Of a stretch of 64,000 nt of DNA, positions 21,658 through 31,100 are shown piece after piece. Made by a program: the position numbers and the translations under genes. Origin of the DNA: Botryosphaeria dothidea (lineage: Eukaryota; Ascomycota; Dothideomycetes; Botryosphaeriales; Botryosphaeriaceae); the NCBI GenBank assembly GCA_011503125.2, contig WWBZ02000082.1:2232001-2296000 (forward strand), in the 5' to 3' direction. The notes under the pieces are model-generated. The model had not been told where the DNA came from. It worked only from the letters and a program-made list of their open reading frames with translations, and made no database searches. Each line of letters opens with the position of its first letter. Within the stretch, counting starts at the first letter, position 1.

Positions 21658-22078
21658 ATGTCGCTGCCTGCTCGTTTCAAGCTTGTCTTCTTCAGTCCGC
21701 CTGCCGCCCTGCCCGCCATCAAGACGGCGATTTTCGCCACCGGAGCCGGCCGCTATCCTGGCCCGGGCGACTACACTGAGTGCGGGTTTACCACGCTGGG
21801 AAAGGGCCAGTTCAGGCCTGGTGCTAGCGCTAATCCACACCTGGGAAAGCCGGGTGACCTTGAGGAAGTCGAGGAAGTAAGGTTCGAGACGCTGTGCGTT
21901 GGACAAGATGTTGCTAAGAAAGCCGTCGAGGCCTTGAAGAAGTGCGTCATGCTTATGCTTCTTGTTCTCTTCGAACTAAATCACTTTTGAGACACATTGA
22001 GCATGTGACTGATATTGCAAAAGGGCTCACCCGTACGAAGAAGTTCCTTACGAAGTGTACAAGATGGAAGACTTCTGA
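21658..22078 (+). CDS. stand-alone NIF3/YqfO C-terminal (PII/CutA-like) domain protein
   Basis: Two exons (21658-21941, 22024-22078) give 112 residues. The protein reads KLVFFSPPAALPAIKTAIFA, then ATGAGRYPGPGDYTECGFT, GKGQFRPGASANPHLG, and across the splice junction KKAHPYEEVPYEVYKMEDF. These are the hallmarks of the small protein family annotated as 'NGG1p interacting factor NIF3' and related to the YqfO insert, a CutA/PII-like fold. AHPYEEVPYEV is the family's C-terminal signature. The second exon encodes only 18 residues and is missed if the frame is read through. The biochemical role is unknown; family members are thought to bind metals or small ligands. The close resemblance to free-standing bacterial proteins may reflect ancient transfer. 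Confidence 0.85.
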
Positions 22079-22322
22079 GCTCGTATTGTCTACAGCCACT
22101 GGGATCCACTGCCTGTCATCTGGAAATCTCCTTATCTCAGGATGGGATGCTCGAGGACTCACATTTCAACATTCATAACGAAGTAATGAACCAACAAATT
22201 GCTTGTGAATAATTGTGCCTGTCTTCAAAGGCAGAACCCGATTGTTATACATTTGTTTAAGAATTGAATGCACTCGACGAGCACCGGACGCCTTCGCTTT
22301 GCCCTGCCCTCTGAAGATCACC

Positions 22323-22814
22323 TTACCAAAAAGTGCACTTCATCGAGCTGATCTTGTTGTCCATCAGGCTTTGCATCTTCAAGTTCTTGTAGCCGGGGTC
22401 GAAGGCCTTCAACCACTTGCCATGACAATTGGTATCAGCAAAAAGCATGCACATCGTCCTCGGCGCCAACTGAATGGAGCTGATCTTGTCGTTGTACCAG
22501 CTCCACACGTTGTAGCAGCCAGTCTCGGCCCTGAAGTCCTTCACGTTGCACGGGCCCTCGCCATTGTAGCCAACGCAGAACTTGACGTGCTGCACCCAAG
22601 GCTTGACGGGACCGCGCTTCTCAAGGTAGGAGTCGTCATTGTAATCATAGTCACCGTTGTTTTGGTCCACGCCCGAGGTGAGCCCCTTGTAGTCGGGCAG
22701 GGCCGGGGCATCGGCCGGCCAGGTGAGATCTTCGACCGGGATCTTGTTGGGCGCTGCGGCCGCGAAGCCGGCGCAGGCGACCAGAGTCGCGGAAATGAAT
22801 GTGGTAAGTTGCAT
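22323..22814 (-). CDS. secreted beta/gamma-crystallin-like protein with Kex2 site
   Basis: Single exon, 163 residues from the ATG at 22814. Upstream codons are dropped because a clean signal peptide starts here (MQLTTFISATLVACAGFAAA). A pro-region of about 46 residues ends in LEKR (64-67), a Kex2 cleavage site, leaving a mature domain of 96 residues with six cysteines (80, 89, 100, 122, 130, 160). It contains NDKISS (108-113) and DNKISS (152-157), 44 residues apart. These fit the (N/D)(N/D)-x-x-(S/T)S calcium motif of beta/gamma-crystallin Greek keys. Secreted microbial proteins with this fold include killer toxins and antifungals (family knowledge). Whether this one is a toxin, effector or structural protein cannot be told from sequence. 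Confidence 0.75.
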   Translation of the reverse strand: MQLTTFISATLVACAGFAAAAPNKIPVEDLTWPADAPALPDYKGLTSGVDQNNGDYDYNDDSYLEKRGPVKPWVQHVKFCVGYNGEGPCNVKDFRAETGCYNVWSWYNDKISSIQLAPRTMCMLFADTNCHGKWLKAFDPGYKNLKMQSLMDNKISSMKCTFW

Positions 22815-24267
22815 TGTATGCGGGGGTTTAAAGAATGTATGTGGTGAGAGACCAATATCTCTGGATGAGAGAAAGCTATTGAGATGGGGGTGCAAAGATC
22901 TTCATATGCAGCTCGCTCAAAGAAACAAGCATGGTGCAATTCGCTGGCGCGGCGCATGTCCAGGGTGAGTACCGGCGTCTCTCGATGTTCTGGCTCGTCT
23001 GGGGCACCTATTCTTGACGGAGGAACAAAGAGAGATCTCATAGAGATTCGAACCAGACTGACGCCATGATAGCATACTTCTTTGATAAACCCAACAATCT
23101 GCAAAGGCACAACATAAAAGACAAAGAGATTCAATAATGGCAGAGGATCTCGGCTCGAGACATCTAAGGAAACAAGGAAGGTGGATTGGCTTGGGACCTT
23201 GACGCAAATGGCGCCCGGAATTTTCAAATGGCGAAAGTGGTTTCTCTGTCTCAGTCTCGTCAAGACTCTTGGGGCCATCTGCTCCCAAGAGTGAGCCTCG
23301 TGGAGAATACTCGGAGATGGTGGCGGTTAATTCATTACCCGAACTTTCAATGGGGGTTGCGTGAAGCAAAAAAGGAAACGCACAAGTACAGACCGATTTG
23401 CTTCGTCTCGGACGTTGTTCAACTCTTGCTCTCGGCTTTCCCGGGAGAGGGAAGTATTCGACCAAATACTGCTGCTTAAGGTTTCTATCTTGCATGCATA
23501 CACTGGCAATGAAACGCTCCAAAACGCGGCTGCGCATGCTTAAGACTCTAGAGATCCTGCCAACAACGAGATGGTGGAGGAAGCTTAAGAAACAGCATAA
23601 GGTCTTGAAATGCCGATGTCGGTCCACACCCGAGTGTCCTTTCTTTCTTGAACCATATTGGAAGGTGATGCCGGCAATTCCGCGTGATTGCAGTTGAGGC
23701 TCGACATGGGAGTTGCCTGTCTCGGATTAGCTCGCTGGTCTTGGTAGGCCGCCCACCCTTGCGTGAACCATCTCGTAGCTATCGATAAAACACTCTCCTC
23801 CCTTCAGCAATTTTCTTCCGGCTCTAGAATACTATTTTCCAATGGCTATCTGCCACTCCGAAAGGTTTCTGCCATTGCGGAATCGCATTCATGAATTCTT
23901 GTTTGGGAGGACGATCATGCGAAAAAAAGGCCTGTGGAAATCACATCTAAGGTGGCCAAGTTCCCCGCGTCGCTCCTGCAGTAATCTCGCTTGGTAGAAG
24001 GTAGAGAACTGCTGAATAGGCGTTAGCGTCGACGAGACACGCGTCGTATCTTAAAACGGGGAGCCCTGACGTCCTTGCGAGTCTTGGTCAAGCTCGGATT
24101 TTCACCAACACCGACATTTTCTACTCAGCTCCGAGCGGATATCTCAAAGTCCATGGTGTTTTGCAGCAACGACAACGGTCTCTCGCTGTTGTCTTGCGCT
24201 TATTATGTGGGACCGATGCGGGGACGAATAAGGATGAGTTGAGCGCGAGATCCTGTATAGGAAATAT
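22815..24267. other. 1.45 kb gene-free stretch upstream of tannase
   Basis: I see no supported gene. A minus-strand GGTTCGAATC near 23050 resembles a tRNA B box, but no cloverleaf can be drawn around it. Confidence 0.4.
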
Positions 24268-24296
24268 CTAAAGTCCGAGGTGTCCTCGGACTTTAG
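24268..24296. promoter_or_regulatory. perfect 13-bp palindrome with CCG-N9-CGG core, tannase promoter
   Basis: Arms 24268-24280 and 24284-24296 are exact inverted complements around a TGT spacer. The core reads CCG (24275-24277), nine bases, CGG (24287-24289), the layout bound by Zn(II)2Cys6 homodimers. It lies about 142 bp upstream of the tannase start, with TATAAG-like elements (24318, 24331) between. Confidence 0.5.
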
Positions 24297-24438
24297 GTTG
24301 ATCGGAGGTCTAATTGCTATAAGGGATAAGTATAAGTTTGCCAGTAGTTTCTCGCATGTTTCCACATCCCACCAAGCTGTTCAGTTTCGTTTGCACTCGT
24401 TTCCCTTTACCAGGGACCTCGTTCGTTCATTTCTCGCC

Positions 24439-26246
24439 ATGCGTTCGGTCCGCTCGTCCATGGGTCTCGCCGCGGCCGCGGCTCTGCGCGTCACTGCTGC
24501 TAGCCTGGCTGATGTCTGCACTACCACTTATGTCCAGTCTAAGCTGCCCACAGATGCTATTGAAGGCATCACCCTGGAAACGGATTCCGTTACTGCCAAC
24601 GCCGTCTACAACCACAGTGTTTCCGCAGGTGACCTCTGGCCCGGAAAGTCTGGTCTCAACTTCTGCAACGTGACCTTCGCCTACACCCGTGACGGGGTCA
24701 ATGATACTGTAAGCTTTGATGACGCCAAAATGATAGTATCAGCACTGACAAGGCCATCCAGACCAATGTGTGGTACTGGCTCCCCAGCCCGGATCAATTC
24801 CAAGGCCGCTACCTCACCACCGGCGGTGGCGGGTTTTCAATCAGTTCCGGAGAACAGGGACTCGGGAATGGCCTTGTCTATGGCACATCTGCAGGTACCA
24901 CGGACTGTGGTTTTGGCAGCTGGAGCGCACAGCTCACCGACGTCATCCTCGTCTCCAATGGCAGCATGGACTTCCAGAAGCTCTACAACTTCGGCTACCG
25001 CTCCATCCACGAGATGACCGTCCTCGGCAAGGAGCTCACCAAGAATTTCTACGGTGCGGACAGCATCTACTCGTACTACCAGGGCTGTTCCGAGGGTGGC
25101 CGCGAGGGCTGGAGCCAAGTCCAGCGATACGGATCTCAGTTCGACGGCGCCGCCATTGGTGCCCCGGCCTTCCGCATGGCTTTCCAGCAGGTTGCTCATT
25201 TGTTCAGCAACGTGGTCGAGGTCACCGAGGACTACTACCCGCCGTCTTGCGAGCTCGAGAAGATCAACAACGACACTATCGCCGGCTGTGACGAGCTCGA
25301 CGGCCGCAAGGACGGTGTTGTCAGCCGCACTGATCTCTGCAAGCTACACTACAACGTCAGCTCCAGCATCGGAGAGCCTTACGCCTGCACTGCTTCATCC
25401 GGTGGTGGCAGCCCCATGCGCAAGAGGCAGATGGGCGGCGGAAGCGCCTCCCCTGCTGTCAACGGCACCGTCTCCGCCAAAGCGGCCAAGATCGCCGCGA
25501 TCATCAACAAAGGCATCTACGACTCCAAGGGCCGCCAGGCCTACGTCTCCTTTCAGCCGGCCGCCGGTTTCTCCGACGCGGCCACGACGTATAACTCAGA
25601 GACGGGGCAGTACGAGGCGACGGCCAGCGGCATCGGCGTACAGTGGGTCAACTACTTCCTCAAGAAGATCGAGTCGACGGAGCTGTTGCTCGACAACGTC
25701 ACGTACGACACGCTGCGCGACTGGATGATCCAGGGCATGCAGGAGTACGTCGACACGGTGCAGACCACCTGGCCCGACCTGACCGATTTCCAGGCGGCCG
25801 GCGGCAAAGTGATCCATTTCCACGGCGAGTCCGACAACTCGATCCCCACCGACTCGTCCGTCATCTACCACGACGCCGTCCGCAAGATCATGTTCCCCGG
25901 CTTGGGCTATAACGAGAGCCACGCCGCTCTGTCCGACTTCTACCGCCTCTTCCTCGTGCCTGGCGCCGGCCACTGCGGCGTCAACTCCGAGCAACCCAAC
26001 GGCCCCTTCCCGCAGAACGTGCTCGGCAGCGTCATCGAGTGGGTCGAGAACGGTGTCAACCCGGAGAAGCTGAACGCCACCGTCATCTCGGAGGATGCTA
26101 CTGTTACCGACAAGGAGCAGAAGCTTTGCAGCTTCCCGCTGAGGCCGTTCTGGCACGGTAACAGCACGATGGAGTGCGTCTACGACCAGGCTTCCATTGA
26201 CTCCTGGCTTCCGAAGCTGGACGCCATTCCCATGCCTGTGTACTAA
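24439..26246 (+). CDS. secreted tannase / feruloyl esterase family hydrolase
   Basis: Two exons (24439-24708, 24762-26246) give 584 residues. The N terminus is an export signal (SSMGLAAAAALRVTAASLA). The protein has the tannase catalytic set: GCSEGG with S200, HGESD with D448, and GAGHCG with H494. Cysteines C199 and C495 lie next to the nucleophile and the histidine, the paired-Cys 'CS-D-HC' arrangement of this family. CDELDGRKDGVVSRTDLC is the usual calcium-binding lid loop. Members cleave galloyl or feruloyl esters in plant polyphenols and cell walls outside the cell. Several N-x-S/T sequons are present. A Kex2-like KR near residue 315 matches the internal cleavage seen in Aspergillus tannase. 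I chose the acceptor at 24761 because a CTGAC branch site lies at the right distance. Substrate preference is undecided. Confidence 0.9.
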
Positions 26247-27155
26247 GCAGTGGAAAAGTGTCTGGGAAGCGAGAAAACAAGGCCTCCATCCTTTGACGAT
26301 GGCCGGGTTTTGGTATGCCTTTTTACGTTCAAGTACGTGTAAATACTTAATGATCATGATTTTACACTTGGTTGTCACCGAATGACTTTCTCATGTCGTG
26401 CGTGACTGCCATCTTCTGATTCACACGGAAAGCAAAGTGAAAGTAACGGGTATGAAGTTGAAGCCACTGTTGACCAGCCGTGCGGGAAAGGCACCAATGA
26501 GGAAGGCTTGGCCGGCGCCACAACCTGACTGTCATCAGCTTCAACACCACTGCATCTCTTGAACAGTCCTTTCGTCCAAGTTCGACTTCCGGTAAGAGCC
26601 TCCTATGTAGGATACTGATCTGTCAGCGCATGAGACGGAGAGATGCGTCCTGACGAAGGCAATGCTCCCACTCGGTGATGACCCTGTAGATCAGGCGCCA
26701 GGGGCAGATATCCTGTGAAGATTCTTTGATTTCAGACTGACGAACCTCTCTTTGATTCAATCGAACAGCCACGTTAGTGATGCATTGGCGAGGGTGGCGA
26801 GATGGCACAGACCAGGATAGTCTCGCATGCATGATTCATTTCGGGCTTTGGGAAAGCACTACGTCATCGCTTGAGACATTCTGATCAATGGCGAATGCTC
26901 ACGACGGCCCACGGAAACGCGAACAACCTCCAGCCCTCTCAATTACGCGTCCGCCTGGCCTCATGTTTGGGCCGGTCTAAAGTCCCCGATGTTTAGCCCA
27001 AAGTCGAAGATCCAGGGTCTCATACAAAAAAAAAGATGCTTCTCTCCACTAAATCTTCCCTTCTCTTCGCCCACCCCACCTCTCCACTCTCTCCCGCAAA
27101 ATCTTGTCTCTGCCTCCTGGACGCTCGGCAAAATCTCCAAGCAAAGCCAGAGAAA
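26247..27155. other. intergenic, no supported gene
   Basis: 3' flank of tannase and promoter of the next gene. A pyrimidine-rich tract (about 27040-27120) immediately precedes the next start codon, typical of fungal core promoters. Confidence 0.5.
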
Positions 27156-27722
27156 ATGGCCATCACCAACGGCGCCCCCGCAGCCCCAGAAACCATAAAC
27201 ACCGCCACCAAACGCCCCAGCAACCTGGGCGCACTAACCCCACCACCACCCTCCTTCTTCGCCGGCAAATGGCACATCACGCACTCCACGCTGCCCATCT
27301 GGCGCGACAAGTGCAACGTCACCATCACCTACGAGCTGCGCTCCTCCTCCGCCTCGCCGCAACTCGACGACGTCGTCGAGTTCCAGCCGCAGTCGTGCGA
27401 GAAGGTCAAGCAGGTGAAGGGCACCCAGAGCGAGCGCGACCCCCCATGCAAGGAAAGCGCGAGTTGGAGTTGTAGTTGGCGGGGGAAGGGCCTGATCAGG
27501 GTTGCGAGCGCGCACTGGGAGTTGCTGGGGTGGGGAGGCGAGGGCGAGGAGGGTCAGTGGATGGTGACGTTTCTCGAGAAGACCGTGTTTACGCTGGAGG
27601 GTGTCAATGTGTACAGTAGGAGGCCGGACGGGGCGAGTGAGGAGTCTTTGGATGAGATACAAAAGGCGTTGGTCATGACGGAGCATCCGAGCCTGGAGAG
27701 GTTAGCTGCGGAGTTGTATTAA
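27156..27722 (+). CDS. lipocalin-like conserved fungal protein
   Basis: Single exon, 188 residues. The ATG at 27156 has a good context (GAAAATGGCC); in-frame upstream codons lie in the pyrimidine-rich leader and are rejected. After a Pro-rich head, FAGKWHITHSTLPIW carries the G-x-W motif that opens a lipocalin barrel. Alternating strands follow: NVTITYELR, DDVVEFQ, SWSCSWRGKGLIRVAS, WELLGWG, QWMVTFLEKTVFTLEGVNVYSR. The last part has the signature of a fungal family whose members end in a helix like this one (SLDEIQKALV). There is no signal peptide, so a cytosolic binder of a small hydrophobic ligand is the best guess. The ligand and biological role are unknown; the fold assignment is inference from strand pattern. 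Confidence 0.65.
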   Translation: MAITNGAPAAPETINTATKRPSNLGALTPPPPSFFAGKWHITHSTLPIWRDKCNVTITYELRSSSASPQLDDVVEFQPQSCEKVKQVKGTQSERDPPCKESASWSCSWRGKGLIRVASAHWELLGWGGEGEEGQWMVTFLEKTVFTLEGVNVYSRRPDGASEESLDEIQKALVMTEHPSLERLAAELY

Positions 27723-28116
27723 GTCCAGAGGGGTGGAGCGAGAGAATAGGGGCGGCTGATGTTTGTGCGTGTATTTCATTGTGCAATGAATCAGTGATTC
27801 CTTTCGAGACTGAAGTATAAAATTCTCGTTAGGTCGTAATAATACTTATAGAAGAAGACGATACCGACGAAATATTAGCGAGCCATGCTTCACAAAGACC
27901 GACTTCCTTCTTCGCAGTGTTTCCCTCTACGCAAATAACCGAAATGCTGAGAGCTTCGTGTGCATATCAAACAACGCCGCTGAAAATGCCGTTCAAGATT
28001 CAACCGCTATGAACTCCATGCTGAAAGACAATCGTATCAGCTAAAGGAAAAGGGATAAGAATATATCGATACAAAAGAAGCACAATACGATCTCTCGCAG
28101 CTGACCTCCCACCTTC
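27723..28116. other. convergent intergenic spacer
   Basis: 3' flanks of the lipocalin-like gene (+) and the giant gene (-). AT-rich, with AATAAT/TATAA-like 3' processing signals; nothing else seen. Confidence 0.5.
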
Positions 28117-31100
28117 TTACGTCTTCAACAACTTCTTGAACGGACTAAACAGACCACCACCCTTGGACTCCTCCTTCGGCCTTTCCTTGTCTCTGGATGA
28201 CGTCTTACCACTACTCTGGTGATGCCGCTCATTCCTCTCCCTCTCCCTCTCCCTCCTCCTTTCCTTCGCAGCGGAATCTGTAACGCTATCACGGCGCCTC
28301 TCCCTATGTCTCTCACTCTCCTTCGGCCTCCTGTCTCTCTCCTTCTCCTTCTCCTTTCTATCATCCAGTATGTCTGCCTTACTGCTCCTCCTCTCCTTGT
28401 GCCTCAACGGCGCCGCCGGCAACTCCTCCGCACTCCCTGGCGCCGACGACTGCATCTTGCTATCCCTTCTGCGATGCTCTCTCACCTCCCCACCACCTCC
28501 ACCGCTGCGATGATGGCGCGAGCTCCTGTGGTGCCTGCGCCTCTGCTCGCTCGACCCGCCGCCGCTGCTGCCTTCGGCTGGCATGTACTCGAACTTCCCA
28601 TCGAGATTGCGCTCGGGCAGCTCATCAACAGGCGAGGGGAGATCCGGGACAAAGGGCGGCGGTGGAGGCGGCTCAGCAGCAACCTCCTCGACCGGATCGA
28701 GCATCTCGTCGACCATCATGGGCATGGCTGCGGGTGAAGCACCCAGCGGCGGGGGCGTGGGCGGGTAGTCGCCCGCACGAGACGCGCGCCTCTCGGCCTT
28801 GCGGCGACGGTGCCGTTCTTCTTCGCTGGGGGTGCGTTCGTGGCGATGAGAGGCACGGCGGGCGGGTTCGCGCTCGCGCTCTTTGCCTTTGTCCTTGGGT
28901 TGGGTGACGCGGTCCTTGTCCTTCGTGATGTTGGGCGAGGTGTTTGAGCGGCCGAAGAGGCCCATGATCAGACCTGAACTCTGGCGCTTGCTGGGGCTCG
29001 TGGCGCGGGTATGGCTCTCGGTGTGGCTGCGGCGAGGGCGCGCCGGCAGATCTCCACGCTCGCGGAATTCTTTGGCTTCCATTGTCGGGGAGGGGAAGTC
29101 GTCAGGCACGGGGAGGTCGTTCGGGTCGATGGCGGATGCACGCCTTTCCCTTTCTCTGTGCTTGCGCTCCTTGCGTCGTTGACGGCGTGCTTCTTCCTCT
29201 TCCTCTTCCTGTCTCTTCTCCGCCTCTTCCGCCTCCTTACGAGCCTTTCGCCTACGTCTACGCTCTTCTTCCACTTCCTTCTGGCGTGCTTCTTCTGCCT
29301 TTCTGACCTTGCGCTCTTCGTGTCGCCTGCGTCGGTCCTCCTCCTCCTTGATGCGCTTCTCTTCCTCATTAGCAAGCCTTTCCTGTTCTTCCTTCTGCTC
29401 CTTCTCACGTTCACGCCTCTTCCGCTCCCGCCGCCTCCGTTGCCTTTCTTCAGAGTCCTCCGAGGGGGCATCAGGCACCACCTTAGATGATCGCCGTTCC
29501 CGCCGATGACTATCATGATCATCAACCCTACGAGACTCTCTCTTCAGCCTATGATCCGAGTCTCTACGCGAAGATCGCACTTCTCCTAACGGCCGGTGGC
29601 TGTGCCTCTCTTTGTCTTTGCTGGACGAGCTCTTGCCGCTTGAAGCTTTTCCTGCGCTGGCATCGCTCATCGTCCGCGTCCGCATGTACGCGTAGGGCGA
29701 TGAGGCCGACCCACGACGCTTGCTCCCCGCGCCGTCAAGTGGCGCCACCGGTTCGGTTTCCGCAGGAGCAGGGTCTTCCTCCTTCGGAGCCGCCTCTTCG
29801 GCTGGTGCGGACGATTCGATGATTGTGCCTGGCGCTTCCATTGGTGGGACTTCGTCGGCTGGTGGAGCGGGTTCATCAGCGGCAGGGGCCTGCTCTTCAT
29901 CGGCATCAGGGGGGTCTTCAACGGCAGCTGGAGGCTCTTCTGCGGCAGCTGGTTCTTCTGCGGCAGCTGTGGGTTCTTCAACTGCAGCTGGAGGTTCCTC
30001 TGCGGCAGCTGGTTCTTCTGCTGCTGCAGGTTCCTCTGCCTTTGCTGGCTCTTCCACGGCTGTGGCTTCTTCTGTCGCGGGAGGTTCCTCTGCGGCCGGG
30101 GGAGCTTCTGCTGCAATGGTCTCTTCAGCTGCCGGAGGCTCTTCTGATGCTGGCGGAGCTTCATCAACAGCCGGTGCTACCTCAGCAGCGGTCGGAGCAC
30201 TCTCCACAGCTGCTGTTTTCTCTTCTACGGCAGCTGGGACCTCCTCAGCGGCAGTCGGGGCTTCTTCAGCGGCAGTCGAGGCTTCTTCAGCGGCAGCTAG
30301 CATCTCTTCAACAGGCGCAATATCGCTTTCCGCTGGCTTTTCTTCACTTGGCGGTTCAGTATCGCCGGCCGCAGCAGCAGGCTCGGCCGGGGGAGCATCT
30401 CCAGCACCATTCTCGCCGTCTTTCTCTTCCTCCTCCGCTGGATCTTGGGCAGGTGCGGCCTCTTCTTTCTTGTCGTCGGTCTCAGCATCGTCCTTCGGCG
30501 GTTCCGAGGCTTCAGTTGGCGCTGTGACTTCAGTGGGAGCATCGCCGCTCGAACCAGCGTCATCTGCTGCAGAGCTTGTTGATTCAGCTGCTGTCTCGTT
30601 GGAACCTTCTGATGGAGGCTCTGGAGCGCTTTCAGGGGCAGCTTCCGGCTCGGCACTTTGCTCTTCCTTTGGCGCGGTTTCCGCTGGTTGGACTTCAGCC
30701 GGAGGTCCGGCACCATCGTCTTCTTTCGTCAAAACTTCTTCTGTGGGCGGCTCGGGGGCAGGCGGGCTATCCTCAGCCTTCTCGTTAATTTCAGGCTCTG
30801 GATTGCTTTCGGTTGCAGCCGGTGGGTCGGCGTTATCCTCGTCCTTCTCGTCCTTCTCCGGTTCCTTGTCACTCTCAGCCGAGGCGGGTAGGTCACTGCT
30901 TTCGGTGGGCTTATCGTTGTTGTCATCCCCAGGCGCCTTATCAGGCGTATCGCCACCATTAGCCGCCTTCTCGCCATCTTCAGGAGCGGGTGTATCTTCT
31001 AGAGGGGTAGGGGGAGCTGGCGAATCTGAAGACTCATTTCTCTCGCCATCCCCCTGGGCATCATTTGGCTGAGCATCACCGTCGGCAGGCGGATCCGAAG

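Noticed and set aside
23030..23110. Possible tRNA on the minus strand (GGTTCGAATC)
   Set aside because: The T-stem does not pair and no A box or acceptor stem lies at the right distance.
29720..31072. A 450-codon Ser/Ala/Gly-rich plus-strand frame
   Set aside because: Another antisense shadow of the same exon; composition follows from complementing GAA/GCA/CCx codons.
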